Of a stretch of DNA of 64,000 nucleotides, positions 1 to 9,032 are shown piece by piece (within the stretch, counting starts at the first letter, position 1; each line of letters begins with the position of its first letter). The notes under the pieces are model-generated. The model saw nothing but the letters and a program-made list of their open reading frames with translations, did no database searches and was not told the origin of the DNA. The stretch comes from CAVRQM01 sp963723455 (lineage in GTDB: Bacteria; Pseudomonadota; Alphaproteobacteria; Acetobacterales; Acetobacteraceae): contig CAVRQM010000001.1 of NCBI GenBank assembly GCA_963723455.1, forward strand, positions 496,001 to 560,000. The letters run 5' to 3'. The position numbers and the translations under genes were made by a program.

Positions 1-500
1 GCTGCGTCACCGAGATCGCGCTGAGCGAGCGGCGCGAGGCGGAGCTGGCGCGCAGCGGCCTGATCCCGCTGGTGCATCGCAAGAACGCGGATTTCGCCGC
101 GTTCATCAGCGCGCAGTCGCTGCAGCGCCCGCTGGAATACGACGACCCGGCGGCCACCGCGAACGCCGTGCTCAGCGCGCGGCTGCCGTACCTGTTCGCC
201 TCGTGCCGGTTCGCGCATCACCTGAAATGCATGGTGCGCGACAAGATCGGCTCGATGCAGTCGCGCGCACAGCTTGCCGAGTGGCTGGGCGGCTGGCTGC
301 TCGGCTACGTGGACGGCTCGCCGGACACGTCGAGCGAAGACTGGAAGGCGGCGCATCCGCTGGAAGAAGGCCGGGTCGAGTTGCAGGAACGCGAGGGCAT
401 GCCCGGCCAGTACGAGGCCAAGTTCTTCCTGCGTCCGCACTACCAGCTGGAGGGCCTGACGGTGGCGCTGCGTTTGGTGTCGCGGGTGCCGTCGCAATGA
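1..500 (+). CDS. tssC: T6SS contractile sheath large subunit TssC, C-terminal part
   Basis: Only the last ~165 codons are inside the window; frame 3 is open from the first base to the TGA at 498-500. TssC (VipB) pairs with TssB to form the contractile sheath that drives the Hcp tube out of the cell. The visible part has the conserved C-terminal layout of the family: a region around FASCRFAHHLKCMVRDKIG, a helical WLGGWL segment, and a final part with RPHYQLEGLTVALRLVSR, which matches the family's closing beta strands. Two hcp genes follow directly, as is usual in T6SS clusters. The rest of the cluster must lie to the left. The family call is firm; everything N-terminal is unseen. Confidence 0.9.
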   Translation, partial: CVTEIALSERREAELARSGLIPLVHRKNADFAAFISAQSLQRPLEYDDPAATANAVLSARLPYLFASCRFAHHLKCMVRDKIGSMQSRAQLAEWLGGWLLGYVDGSPDTSSEDWKAAHPLEEGRVELQEREGMPGQYEAKFFLRPHYQLEGLTVALRLVSRVPSQ

Positions 501-510
501 TCAGAGGGAG

Positions 511-1173
511 ATGACGGTGGCGCAGAGTCAGGGCGACCTGCTGATGAAGTTCGTGCAGGCCAATGGTGAGGCGGTGAAGGCGGAGGGCACCTCGTCGCTG
601 ACCTCGGCCAATTCGCTGGTGGCCGATTTCCTGCCGGGCAAGTATTTTGAGATCGACAGTTTCGGCCTCGGCCTGAACGTCGAGGACAGCGAGATCGGCA
701 GCAATGCGCTCAATCCCAGCAGCAGCGAGCGCGGCGGCGCCGCCGAGGCGACGGCGCACAAGCAGAAATTTTCCGCATGGCGCGACGCCAAGAAAAAGAC
801 CCGCAGCCAGATCGCGCAGATCGCCTATCCGGTGGTGCTGGAACCGTTCAGCTTCTCGCGGCTGATGGACCGCGCCTCGCCGATATTTTTCCAGAACTGC
901 TGCAATTCGGTCAGCTTCGAATCCGCGAGCCTGGTCAAGCGCAAGCCGACCGGCGCCAGCATGGCGCTCCAGGGTTTTCTGCGCATCGACTTCAAGAACG
1001 TGCTGATCATCGGCGTCGACTGGGATGACGGACAGGCGGTCAAGGAGAAATGCAAGTTCATCTGCCGCGGCGTCAGCGTGCAGTACAAGCGCCAGGCCAA
1101 TGACGGCTCGCTGGGTGCGGCCAGCAACGCGGAATGGAGCCGCGATCTGGCGACCCGCTCGGCCGCCGGGTGA
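511..1173 (+). CDS. hcp: Hcp-family T6SS tube protein, first paralogue
   Basis: A 220-residue protein of the Hcp (DUF796) family, whose hexameric rings form the inner tube of the T6SS and can carry effectors. Family features are the N-terminal LLMKFVQANGE stretch, the central FSFSRLMDRASPIFFQ segment (equivalent to the sFtkyvDkaSP region of Hcp) and the C-terminal strands around LRIDFKNVLIIGVDW. It is longer than a typical Hcp (~160-175 residues) because of an insert around residues 55-100 rich in Ser, Ala and Lys. ATG at 511 follows an AGAGGGAG ribosome-binding site and lies 10 bases after the tssC stop, so the two are probably co-transcribed. The C-terminal VQYKRQANDGSLGAA is nearly repeated in the next gene. 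Confidence 0.85.
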   Translation: MTVAQSQGDLLMKFVQANGEAVKAEGTSSLTSANSLVADFLPGKYFEIDSFGLGLNVEDSEIGSNALNPSSSERGGAAEATAHKQKFSAWRDAKKKTRSQIAQIAYPVVLEPFSFSRLMDRASPIFFQNCCNSVSFESASLVKRKPTGASMALQGFLRIDFKNVLIIGVDWDDGQAVKEKCKFICRGVSVQYKRQANDGSLGAASNAEWSRDLATRSAAG

Positions 1174-1221
1174 TGCCGGCCGCTTCGCACCGGGCCGGGC
1201 TGGGACGCAAGGGGACAGGTC

Positions 1222-1839
1222 ATGGCTGAAGACCGCAACGACATGCTGATGAAGTTCGTGCGCAGCAACGGGCAGGGACTCGACGGTGAATGCGCGGCGC
1301 AGCTGAATGCCGCCGACGATCTGGCCGACGATTTCGTGCGCGGCAAGTTCTTCGAGATCGAGGATTTCGGCTTCGGGGCCGGACTGGACGACGACGATTC
1401 GCCCAAGGAGCCGGCCGCGCCCGAAGGCCAGAAGCCGGCCAAGCCGGCCCCCAAGCCGTTCAAGCTGAAATACGCGCGCTTCATGAACTCGCCCGGCAAG
1501 GGCAGCCGCGGCTATCCGGTGGACATCGACGACGTCACCTTCTCCCGCCTGATGGACCGCGGCTCGACGCTGTTCTTCCAGGATCTGTGCGGCATCAAGA
1601 CGTTCGAATCCGCCACCCTGCTGAAGCGCCGCCCGGTCGGCAGCGGGGCGGGGATGCAGACCTACCTGCGCATGGACTTCATGGACGTGCTGGTGATCGG
1701 CCTCAACTGGGACGAGGACGAACGCGGCGTGAAGGAGAAATACAAGTTCATCTGCCGCGGCGTGATGGTGCAGTACAAGCCGCAGAACAGCGACGGCTCG
1801 CTCGGCGCCGCGATCCCGGGCGGCTGGCCGCAGGGGTGA
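1222..1839 (+). CDS. hcp: Hcp-family T6SS tube protein, second paralogue
   Basis: A second Hcp-like protein of 205 residues, clearly homologous to the preceding one but well diverged: both share LLMKFVRSNG-type starts, FSRLMDRGSTLFFQD, KEKYKFICRGVMVQYK and a QNSDGSLGAA-type tail. It has an acidic then Pro/Lys/Ala-rich insert (about residues 55-85) that differs from its neighbour's insert. ATG at 1222 follows a purine-rich GGGGACAGG site 48 bases after the upstream stop. Tandem unequal Hcps may form different tubes or load different cargo; that is inference. It ends 17 bases from the convergent mfd stop. Confidence 0.83.
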   Translation: MAEDRNDMLMKFVRSNGQGLDGECAAQLNAADDLADDFVRGKFFEIEDFGFGAGLDDDDSPKEPAAPEGQKPAKPAPKPFKLKYARFMNSPGKGSRGYPVDIDDVTFSRLMDRGSTLFFQDLCGIKTFESATLLKRRPVGSGAGMQTYLRMDFMDVLVIGLNWDEDERGVKEKYKFICRGVMVQYKPQNSDGSLGAAIPGGWPQG

Positions 1840-1855
1840 TGCCGCGCGCGCCCGG

Positions 1856-4800
1856 TCAGGCCGCCTTGGCCTGCTGCACCAGCCGGTTCAGGTTCGCGGC
1901 GACATCGCGGGCCATGCGCACCCGTTCGGCCACCGTCATCTCGCGCGCGATCGCCAGCTTGTGGTCGGGGCGCAGACGGATCAGGCCGCCCTTGCTGGTC
2001 ACCCACGACACCAGGCCCGACGGATTGCGGAACCTGTTGCCGCGGAAGCTCAGCACCATGCCCTTTGGCCCGGCATCCAGCTTCTCCACGCCAGCCTCGC
2101 GGCACAGGCGCTTCAGGCTGACGACTTGCAGCAGGTTCTCCACCTCGTCGGGCAGCGGGCCGAAGCGATCCACCAGTTCCGCGCCCATCGCCTCGCTCTC
2201 GGCATCCGACGACAGCGCGCCGATCCGCCGGTACAGGCCGAGGCGCACCGGCAGGTCGCGCACGTAGGTCTCGGGAATCAGCACCGGCAGGCCGAGGCCG
2301 ATGCTGGGGGTCCAGTCGCGGTCGTCGGCGCGCTTCTTGCCGCGCTCGGCGCGCATGTCGGCCACCGCGTCCTCCAGCATCTGCTGGTACAGCTCGATGC
2401 CGACTTCGCGGATATGCCCGCTTTGCTCGTCGCCCAGCAGGTTGCCGGCGCCGCGGATGTCCAGGTCGTGCGACGCCAGCGTGAATCCCGCGCCCAGGGT
2501 ATCCAGCGTGTGCATCACCGACAGCCGCTTTTCCGCCGCCGCGGACAGCCGGTGCGTCTGCGGCCAGGTCAGATAGGCGTAGCCACGCTGTTTCCCGCGC
2601 CCGACTCTGCCCCTCAACTGGTAAAGTTGGCCCAGGCCGAACATGTCGGCGCGGTAGATCACCAACGTATTGACTGCCGGCATGTCCAGCCCGCTCTCGA
2701 CGATGTTGGTGGACAGCAGCACGTCGTACTTCCCGTCGCCGAACTCGGTCATCACCCGTTCCAGCTCGGTGGGCGCGAGCCGCCCATGCGCCTGCACCGT
2801 GCGCGCCTCCGGCACGATCTCGGCCAGCCGCTCGGCCATGCGCGACAGATCCTCGATGCGCGGCACGACGCAGAAGATCTGGCCGCCGCGGAACCGCTCG
2901 CGCTGCATCGCCTCGCGGATCACCACAGCGTCGAACGGCATGATGAAGGTGCGCACCGCGAGCCGATCGACCGGCGGTGTCGCGATGATGCTCATTTCGC
3001 GCACGCCGGTGAGCGCCAGCTGCAACGTGCGCGGGATCGGCGTCGCGGTCAGCGTCAGCACATGCACGTCGGATTTCAGCGCCTTCAGCCGCTCCTTGTG
3101 GGCGACGCCGAAATGCTGCTCCTCGTCCACGATGACCAGACCGAGGTCGGAGAAAGTCACCGACTTCGCCAGCAGCGCGTGCGTGCCGACGACGATGTTG
3201 ATGCTGCCATCGGCGACGCCGGCGCGCACCTCGGCGGCTTCCTTCGCGGTGACCATGCGCGACAGCTGCGCGACCCGCACCGGCAGCCCGGCAAAGCGTG
3301 CGGAGAACACGCGGAAATGCTGGCGGGCGAGCAGCGTGGTCGGCACCACCACGGCGACCTGCGTGCCCGACAGTGCCGCGACGAAGGCCGCGCGCAGGGC
3401 CACCTCGGTCTTGCCAAACCCCACGTCGCCGCAGATCAGCCGGTCCATCGGCCGGCCGCTCGCCATGTCCTCCAGCACGTCGGAAATCGCGCGGGTCTGG
3501 TCCTCGGTCTCGGCGAACGGGAAGCGGGCGCAGAACTCGTCCCATGTGCCCTCGGCCGGCGCCATCACCTCGGCGTCGCGCAGGCGTCGCGCGGCGGCAA
3601 TGCGGATCAGCTCGCCGGCCATGTCGCGGATGCGCTGCTTGGCGCGCGCCTTGCGCGTCTGCCAACCGACGCCGCCCAGCTTGTCCAGTCCGACGCCGCC
3701 GCCCTCCGCGCCGAAGCGCGACAGCATCTCGATGTTCTCGACCGGCAGGAACAGCTTGTCATCGCCGTCATACAGCAGGCGCAGGCAATCATGCGCGGCG
3801 CCGCCAACATCCAGCGTCACCAGCCCGTCATAGCGGCCGATGCCGTGGTCCTGATGCACCACCAGGTCGCCCTCGGCGATCTCCGTCGCCTCGGCGATAA
3901 ACTGGTCGGCGCGCTTCTTGCGGCGCGGCGGCCGGCTGATGCGTTCGCCCAGCAGATCCTGTTCCGAGGCGACGGCCAGCTTCTCGGCCACAAAGCCGCG
4001 TTCCAGACCGAGCGTGACCAGCCCCGCGACCCCTGCCGGCAGGCTTTCCAGCGCGGTCAGGTCGTCGGCGGCCTCGGCACGGAACCCGTGCTCGCGCAAC
4101 AGGTGCCCAAGCCGCTCGCGTGAGCCGCGGGTCCAGGCCGCGATCACCAGCCGCCTGCCCTCGCCCACCCAGCGATCGGCCTGCGGGCGCAACTGGGCGG
4201 CGAACACGTCGGTCCCGGCGACGTGAGAGAATACCGGCGCCGGCCGGCCGCCGCCGTCGATCCCGGCGGCGTCGTCCGGCCGGCCGAACGGCGAGAAGGC
4301 GAACACCGTGTGCCCCGCCAGCATCGCATCCCAGCCCGCGCGATCGAGGTACAGCCGCTCCGGCGGCAGCGGCCGGTACGGCGTCTCGCCGTCGCGCGGG
4401 ATCGCTTTGCGGGCGGAGAAATGGTCGGCGACCATCTCCAACCGCGCCGTCAGCACGTCATCGGCCTGATGGTCCAGGCTGATCGAGGCGTCGCGGCCGA
4501 GATAGCCGAGCAGCGTCTCCATCGTGTCGTGGAACAGCGGCACCCAATGTTCCATCCCCGGGTGCCGCCGCCCGTCGGAAATCGACAGATAGAGCGGGTC
4601 GGACGCCGCGTCCGGGCCGAACAGCTCGCGCCAGCCGGTGCGAAACCGGGCGACGCTCTCGCGATCCAGCGCCACCTCGCTGACCGGGCGCAGGATCAAA
4701 TGCTGCCGCTTGGCCGCACTCCGCTGGGTGATCGGGTCGAAGGCGCGGATGCTCTCGATCGTGTCGCCGAACAGATCCAGGCGCACCGGCTCGGCGGCGC

Positions 4801-5296
4801 CCGATGCGAAGATGTCGATGATGCCGCCCCGCATGGCGAACTCGCCCGGCTCCATGACGGTGGCGGCGCGGCCATAGCCGTTGGCCTCCAGGAAGCGGGC
4901 CAGCTCCTCGGACCTGAGGGTGCCGTTGACCGCCAGCGTGCGGCTGCTGCCGTGGAAGACATGGCGCGGCGGCACGCGCTGCACCAATGCATTGACCGTG
5001 GTCAGCACGATGCGCGGACCTTTCGCCGGTTCCAGCAGGCGGGCCAGGGCCGAGATGCGCTCGGAGACGATTTCCGGGTTGGGCGACACCCGGTCATAGG
5101 GCAGGCAGTCCCAGGCGGGAAACCGCAGCACCTCGGCATCCGGCGCGAAGAACGCCAGCGCCTCGGCCAGCCGCGCCATGCGCCCGTCATCGCGCGCCGC
5201 GTGCAGCAGCGTCGCCGCCCCGATCTCGCGCGCGCGACGGCCGAGCAGGACCGCGTCCCAGCCCTCCGGCGCGCCATAGACGGTGGCAAGGCTCAT
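1856..5296 (-). CDS. mfd: Transcription-repair coupling factor Mfd
   Basis: A full-length 1146-residue Mfd, the ATP-dependent translocase that removes RNA polymerase stalled at DNA damage and recruits UvrA. The N-terminal third is the UvrB-like damage-recognition region. The RNA-polymerase-interacting domain follows around residues 470-540, with EGDLVVHQDHGIGRYDGL. The RecG-type motor has Walker A GDVGFGKT near residue 622, a DEEQ box near 723 and the TATPIPRTLQ motif. The C-terminal autoinhibitory domain closes the protein. Its ATG overlaps the upstream sdhE stop as ATGA, so both are translated from one message. Nothing looks truncated. Confidence 0.97.
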   Translation of the reverse strand: MSLATVYGAPEGWDAVLLGRRAREIGAATLLHAARDDGRMARLAEALAFFAPDAEVLRFPAWDCLPYDRVSPNPEIVSERISALARLLEPAKGPRIVLTTVNALVQRVPPRHVFHGSSRTLAVNGTLRSEELARFLEANGYGRAATVMEPGEFAMRGGIIDIFASGAAEPVRLDLFGDTIESIRAFDPITQRSAAKRQHLILRPVSEVALDRESVARFRTGWRELFGPDAASDPLYLSISDGRRHPGMEHWVPLFHDTMETLLGYLGRDASISLDHQADDVLTARLEMVADHFSARKAIPRDGETPYRPLPPERLYLDRAGWDAMLAGHTVFAFSPFGRPDDAAGIDGGGRPAPVFSHVAGTDVFAAQLRPQADRWVGEGRRLVIAAWTRGSRERLGHLLREHGFRAEAADDLTALESLPAGVAGLVTLGLERGFVAEKLAVASEQDLLGERISRPPRRKKRADQFIAEATEIAEGDLVVHQDHGIGRYDGLVTLDVGGAAHDCLRLLYDGDDKLFLPVENIEMLSRFGAEGGGVGLDKLGGVGWQTRKARAKQRIRDMAGELIRIAAARRLRDAEVMAPAEGTWDEFCARFPFAETEDQTRAISDVLEDMASGRPMDRLICGDVGFGKTEVALRAAFVAALSGTQVAVVVPTTLLARQHFRVFSARFAGLPVRVAQLSRMVTAKEAAEVRAGVADGSINIVVGTHALLAKSVTFSDLGLVIVDEEQHFGVAHKERLKALKSDVHVLTLTATPIPRTLQLALTGVREMSIIATPPVDRLAVRTFIMPFDAVVIREAMQRERFRGGQIFCVVPRIEDLSRMAERLAEIVPEARTVQAHGRLAPTELERVMTEFGDGKYDVLLSTNIVESGLDMPAVNTLVIYRADMFGLGQLYQLRGRVGRGKQRGYAYLTWPQTHRLSAAAEKRLSVMHTLDTLGAGFTLASHDLDIRGAGNLLGDEQSGHIREVGIELYQQMLEDAVADMRAERGKKRADDRDWTPSIGLGLPVLIPETYVRDLPVRLGLYRRIGALSSDAESEAMGAELVDRFGPLPDEVENLLQVVSLKRLCREAGVEKLDAGPKGMVLSFRGNRFRNPSGLVSWVTSKGGLIRLRPDHKLAIAREMTVAERVRMARDVAANLNRLVQQAKAA

Positions 5297-5577
5297 CGCA
5301 GCGCCGCCTCGCGCAGCGCGCGCAGCATCGGCGAGTCGGCGTCGGGCGGGACCGGCCGGCGGCCGGTCAGCCAGTCGGCCAAGTCGGAATCGGGCAGCTC
5401 CATGATTTCTTCCAGGGCGTCGATGTCAAAGTCGGTGAACGTATGCAGCCGGGCGGAGACGAAACCGCCGAGCAGGATGTCGGTCTCGTGGCTGCCGCGA
5501 TGGGTGGCGCGAAACAGCAGACGGCGCCGGCGCGTCAGCGCAGGCGTGGGGGCAGGCTCGGTCATGCGGCTTGCCAT
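5293..5577 (-). CDS. sdhE: FAD assembly factor SdhE (succinate dehydrogenase assembly factor 2)
   Basis: A ~94-residue protein (90 if the ATG at 5565 is used) of the SdhE/DUF339 family, which promotes covalent FAD attachment to the SdhA flavoprotein of succinate dehydrogenase. The diagnostic RGSHETDILLGGFV stretch contains the RGxxE motif needed for flavinylation, and ALEEIMELPDSDLADWLTGRR is the usual helix and tail. An open frame extends far upstream of the real start but lies opposite recG and has no family similarity. The gene overlaps mfd by four bases and is divergent from recG, an arrangement common in alphaproteobacteria. Confidence 0.9.
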   Translation of the reverse strand: MASRMTEPAPTPALTRRRRLLFRATHRGSHETDILLGGFVSARLHTFTDFDIDALEEIMELPDSDLADWLTGRRPVPPDADSPMLRALREAALR

Positions 5578-5596
5578 ATAGCGACGGGACTGGTTC

Positions 5597-7666
5597 GTGT
5601 CAGCCGTGACGACTGACCCAGTGGCCCCATTGCTCGCACCCCTGACCGGCTTGCACGGCGTGGGGCCGGCCATCGCCACGCTGATCGCCCGCGCCGCCGG
5701 CGGCGAGACAGTGCTGGATCTGCTGCTGCATTTGCCGGAGGGGTTCGTCGATCGCCGCGCCCGCATGCGGCTGCGTGACGCCGACCCCGGCAGCCTGGCG
5801 ACGGTCGAGGTCGATGTGGTGCGGATCGAGCCGCCGCAGACCGCGCGCCAGCCGACCCGCGTAGTGGTCGGCGACGACAGCGGCTTTGGCGAGCTGGTGT
5901 TCTTCCGCCAGTTTCCGCGCGATCGCCTGCCGCTGGGCGGGCGGGTGCTGGTGTCCGGGCGCATCGACGCCTCGGACCAGGGCGGGCGGCGACAGATGGT
6001 GCATCCGGACCATATCGTGCCGGCCGGCCAGCCGGGCCGCCTGCCGCCGGTCGAGCCGGTCTGGAAGCTGACGGCGGGGCTATTCCCCGGCCACCTGCGG
6101 CGAGCGTTCGCCGCCGCCCTGGCCCGCGTGCCCGAGTTCGCCGAATGGCACGGCCCGGCGCTGCTGCGGCGCGAGGGCTGGCCGGATTTCGCGACCGCGC
6201 TGCGCGCCCTGCACCAGCCCGCCGAACCGCCCGGCCAGCAGCCCCGCCAACGGCTCGCCTATGACGAGCTGCTGGCCGACCAGCTTTCCCTGGCTCTGGT
6301 GCGGCGGCGCCAGCGCGGGCGACCCGGCCGCGCGCTGGCCGGCGACGGCGCATTGCGGCGCGCGGCGCTGGCCCGGTTCGGCCACCCGCTGACCCCGGCG
6401 CAAGCTGCGGCCCTTGTCGAGATCGACGCCGACCTGGCCGCCCCGCGCCGAATGCTGCGGCTGCTGCAGGGCGATGTCGGCTCCGGCAAGACGCTGGTCG
6501 CCGTGCTGGCGATGCTGCGCGCCGTCGAGGCAGGCGCGCAGGCGGCGCTGATGGCGCCGACCGAGCTGCTTGCCCAGCAGCATGTCCGCACGCTGGAGCG
6601 GTTGTGCCCGGTCCCGGCGGCGCTGCTGACCGGCTCGGTCAAGGGCGCCGCCCGGTCGCAGGTGCTGGACGGCCTCGCCGACGGCTCGCTGCGCTTGGTG
6701 GTCGGGACCCATGCGCTGTTCCAGGAGGGAGTGACCTATCGCGACCTGGCGCTGGCGGTGATCGACGAGCAGCACCGGTTCGGGGTGGATCAGCGGCTGT
6801 CGATGGGCGGCAAGGGCGAGCGGACCGACGTGCTGGTGATGACCGCCACCCCGATCCCGCGCACCCTGCTGCTGACCCAGTGGAGCGAGATGGAGGTGTC
6901 GCGCCTGGCCGGCAAGCCGGCGGGGCGCGCGGCGATCCGCACCACGCTGCACCCGCTGGCGGCGTTGGGCGAGGTCTGCGACGGGCTGGCCAGGGCGCTG
7001 GATGCCGCCGGGCGCGCGTACTGGGTGTGCCCGCTGGTGGCCGAGAGCGAGGCCGCCGACCTGGCCGCGGCCGAGGCGCGCTTCGCGACCTTGCGGCAGC
7101 GGTTCGGGGGCGCGGTGGGCCTCGCGCATGGCCGTCAGGATTCGCCGGTGCGCGAGGCCGCGCTGGCGGATTTCGCGGCCGGGCGGATCCGGCTGCTGGT
7201 GGCCACCACGGTCATCGAGGTCGGCGTCGATGTGCCGCAGGCGACCATCATGGTGGTCGAGCACGCGGAGCGGTTCGGCTTGGCGCAGCTGCACCAGCTG
7301 CGCGGCCGCGTCGGACGCGGCGGACGGGCCAGCTTCTGCCTGCTGCTGCACGATGACGGGCTGACCGAGGTGGCGCGACGGCGGCTGCGGCTGCTGCGCG
7401 ACTGCGACGACGGCTTCCGCATCGCCGACGAGGATTTCCGAATCCGCGGCGGGGGCGACCTGCTGGGGACGCGGCAATCCGGGGCGCGGGGCTTTCGTGT
7501 TGCCGATCCGGTCGGCGACGAGGATCTGCTGCACATGGCCCACCAGGACGCGGCGGCGCTGCTGGACCGCGACGCGCGGCTGGACAGCGAACGCGGCGCG
7601 GCGCTGCGCGTGCTGCTGCGGCTGTTCGGGCGCGAGGAGGCGATGCGGACGCTGAAGTCGGGGTAG
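5597..7666 (+). CDS. recG: ATP-dependent DNA helicase RecG
   Basis: A 689-residue RecG, the helicase that remodels stalled replication forks and branched DNA. The N-terminal wedge/OB-fold part includes LTGLHGVGPAIATLI. The motor carries Walker A GDVGSGKT near residue 295, a DEQHRFG box near 389, the TATPIPRT motif, and the C-terminal LHQLRGRVGRG and IRGGGDLLGTRQSG signatures. GTG at 5597 is taken as start; a second GTG at 5606 would remove three residues. The divergent spacing to sdhE is about 20 bases, so the two promoters must overlap. Confidence 0.96.
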   Translation: MSAVTTDPVAPLLAPLTGLHGVGPAIATLIARAAGGETVLDLLLHLPEGFVDRRARMRLRDADPGSLATVEVDVVRIEPPQTARQPTRVVVGDDSGFGELVFFRQFPRDRLPLGGRVLVSGRIDASDQGGRRQMVHPDHIVPAGQPGRLPPVEPVWKLTAGLFPGHLRRAFAAALARVPEFAEWHGPALLRREGWPDFATALRALHQPAEPPGQQPRQRLAYDELLADQLSLALVRRRQRGRPGRALAGDGALRRAALARFGHPLTPAQAAALVEIDADLAAPRRMLRLLQGDVGSGKTLVAVLAMLRAVEAGAQAALMAPTELLAQQHVRTLERLCPVPAALLTGSVKGAARSQVLDGLADGSLRLVVGTHALFQEGVTYRDLALAVIDEQHRFGVDQRLSMGGKGERTDVLVMTATPIPRTLLLTQWSEMEVSRLAGKPAGRAAIRTTLHPLAALGEVCDGLARALDAAGRAYWVCPLVAESEAADLAAAEARFATLRQRFGGAVGLAHGRQDSPVREAALADFAAGRIRLLVATTVIEVGVDVPQATIMVVEHAERFGLAQLHQLRGRVGRGGRASFCLLLHDDGLTEVARRRLRLLRDCDDGFRIADEDFRIRGGGDLLGTRQSGARGFRVADPVGDEDLLHMAHQDAAALLDRDARLDSERGAALRVLLRLFGREEAMRTLKSG

Positions 7667-7862
7667 CTGTCGCCGCCATGGAGGTTGCCCATCCGAGGCT
7701 GGGAGGGGAGGCTGTAGTTGCGAGGCCAACACCCCCCAGTCCGGAGCCAATGATGGCGCGCCCGTGCCGTGACCGCTTTGCTGATGAAGGCGAGGCCGAC
7801 CTGACCGCGTATCAGCCGGCGCTGCGGGACGCCGCGGCGCCGGCGAACCCGGCCGCCGCTTC
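7667..7862. other. Intergenic region between recG and the Nudix gene, no supported gene
   Basis: About 196 bases. Open frames exist on both strands (for example 7678-7881 forward), but none has a recognisable protein family, a good ribosome-binding site or normal composition, so I do not call a gene. The segment contains a G-rich run around 7700-7712. Confidence 0.4.
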
Positions 7863-8309
7863 GTGGCCGCGGCGCAGGTGAGCCGGGAATATCCGGATCG
7901 GCCGCTGGTCGGCATCGGGGTGGCGGTGCTGCGGCCGGGCGCGGTGCTGCTGGTGCGCCGCGGGCGCGCGCCCAGCCTGGGCGCCTGGAGCCTGCCGGGC
8001 GGCGCGCAGGAACTGGGCGAGACCGCCGAAGCCGCGGCCCGGCGGGAGCTGCGCGAGGAGACCGGGCTGGACGTGGGGACGCTGCTGCTCGCCGCGCATG
8101 TGGACAGCATCCATCGCGACGGCGAGGGCCGGGTGCAGTTCCACTACACCATCCTGGACTTCGCCGCCGCCTGGACCGGCGGCGACCCGCAGGCCGGCGG
8201 CGACGTGACCGCCGCGCGCTGGGCCGGGTTCGATGAGTTCGACACGTTTCAGCTGTGGTCGGAAGCGCGCCGGGTGATCGGGCTGGCGCGGACGTTGCTG
8301 GGGGTGTGA
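7863..8309 (+). CDS. Nudix hydrolase, ADP-ribose pyrophosphatase-like
   Basis: A 148-residue single-domain Nudix protein. The Nudix box GX5EX7REUXEEXGU is complete (GGAQELGETAEAAARREL followed by REETGL), giving the metal-binding glutamates. After it come a substrate-binding strand region with VDSIHRDGEGRVQFHYTILDFAA and a conserved WAGFDEFDTFQLW segment. Similar alphaproteobacterial proteins are called ADP-ribose or 8-oxo-dGTP pyrophosphatases; substrate cannot be read from sequence. GTG at 7863 or GTG at 7878 may be the start; neither has a strong ribosome-binding site. It is convergent with leuD, with a repeat in the gap. Confidence 0.85.
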   Translation: MAAAQVSREYPDRPLVGIGVAVLRPGAVLLVRRGRAPSLGAWSLPGGAQELGETAEAAARRELREETGLDVGTLLLAAHVDSIHRDGEGRVQFHYTILDFAAAWTGGDPQAGGDVTAARWAGFDEFDTFQLWSEARRVIGLARTLLGV

Positions 8310-8321
8310 GGGGCCGTCCTG

Positions 8322-8397
8322 GCCTCACCCCGGCCCTCTCCCGGAGCGAGAGGGTGCAGCAAGAAGCCCTTTTCCCCGGCAGAGGCTTGGGTGAGGG
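8322..8397. repeat. REP-like palindromic intergenic repeat, copy 1
   Basis: Outer inverted repeat CCTCACCC (8323-8330) and GGGTGAGG (8389-8396), with an inner stem CCCTCTC (8334-8340) and GAGAGGG (8348-8354). The same words recur at 34461-34495 and 45561-45626, always between convergent genes. It probably acts as a bidirectional terminator or mRNA stabiliser. Confidence 0.6.
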
Positions 8398-8408
8398 GCC
8401 TTCGCGCG

Positions 8409-9032
8409 CTACCCGACCCCGATTCCCGGCATCCACGCCTGCTGCTCGCGCAGCCGGGCCTCGTGCGCGTCGATGGCCGGCGCGTGCTGCAGAGTCTGGC
8501 CGATATCGTCCAGGCCCTCCAGCAGCAGGCGCTTCCTGAACGGGTCGATGTCGAAGCCGATCTCCTCGCCGCTCGGCCGCACCACCACCTGCCGCGCAAG
8601 ATCGACGGTCAGGCGCGCATTGCCGCCCATCCGGGCATCCTCCATCAGCATGTCGCACACGGCGCGCGGCAGGCGGATCGGCAGGATGCCGTTCTTGAAG
8701 CAGTTGTTGTGGAAGATGTCGGCGAAATCCGGCGCGATCACGCAGCGTATGCCGAAATCCAGCAGCGCCCAGGGCGCGTGCTCGCGCGACGACCCGCAGC
8801 CGAAGTTCTCGTGCGCGATCAGGATTTCCGCATGCCGGTACGGCTCGCGGTTCAGCACGAAATCCGGCCGCTCGCGGCCCTCGTCGTCGAAGCGCAACGT
8901 GTCGAACAGGTTGCGGCCCAGCCCGGTGCGGGCAATGGTTTTCAGGAACCGCGCCGGGATGATCTTGTCGGTGTCCACGTTCGCCAGCGGCAGCGGCGCG
9001 GCAACGCCGGTCAGCGTGCTGAACGCCTGCAT
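8409..9032 (-). CDS. leuD: 3-isopropylmalate dehydratase small subunit LeuD
   Basis: A 207-residue LeuD, which with LeuC isomerises 2-isopropylmalate to 3-isopropylmalate in leucine synthesis. Typical motifs are LANVDTDKIIPARFLK at the N-terminus, HENFGCGSSREHAPWAL (the swivel-domain substrate loop) and IFHNNCFKNGILP. The ATG at 9032 shares one base with the leuC stop (TGATG), so the subunits are translationally coupled. It ends with TAG at 8409-8411, next to a REP-like repeat. Confidence 0.96.
   Translation of the reverse strand: MQAFSTLTGVAAPLPLANVDTDKIIPARFLKTIARTGLGRNLFDTLRFDDEGRERPDFVLNREPYRHAEILIAHENFGCGSSREHAPWALLDFGIRCVIAPDFADIFHNNCFKNGILPIRLPRAVCDMLMEDARMGGNARLTVDLARQVVVRPSGEEIGFDIDPFRKRLLLEGLDDIGQTLQHAPAIDAHEARLREQQAWMPGIGVG

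Noticed and set aside
1961..4123. 720-residue open frame opposite mfd
   Set aside because: It is the shadow of mfd in high-GC DNA: Arg/Ala/His/Gln-rich, with no family motif and no ribosome-binding site.
7678..7881. 67-residue frame between recG and the Nudix gene
   Set aside because: No ribosome-binding site, no similarity, and it runs into the Nudix start in another frame.
6080..8110. 676-residue reverse frame across recG and the Nudix gene
   Set aside because: Low-complexity Gln/Arg/Ala composition opposite two clear genes; no start signal.
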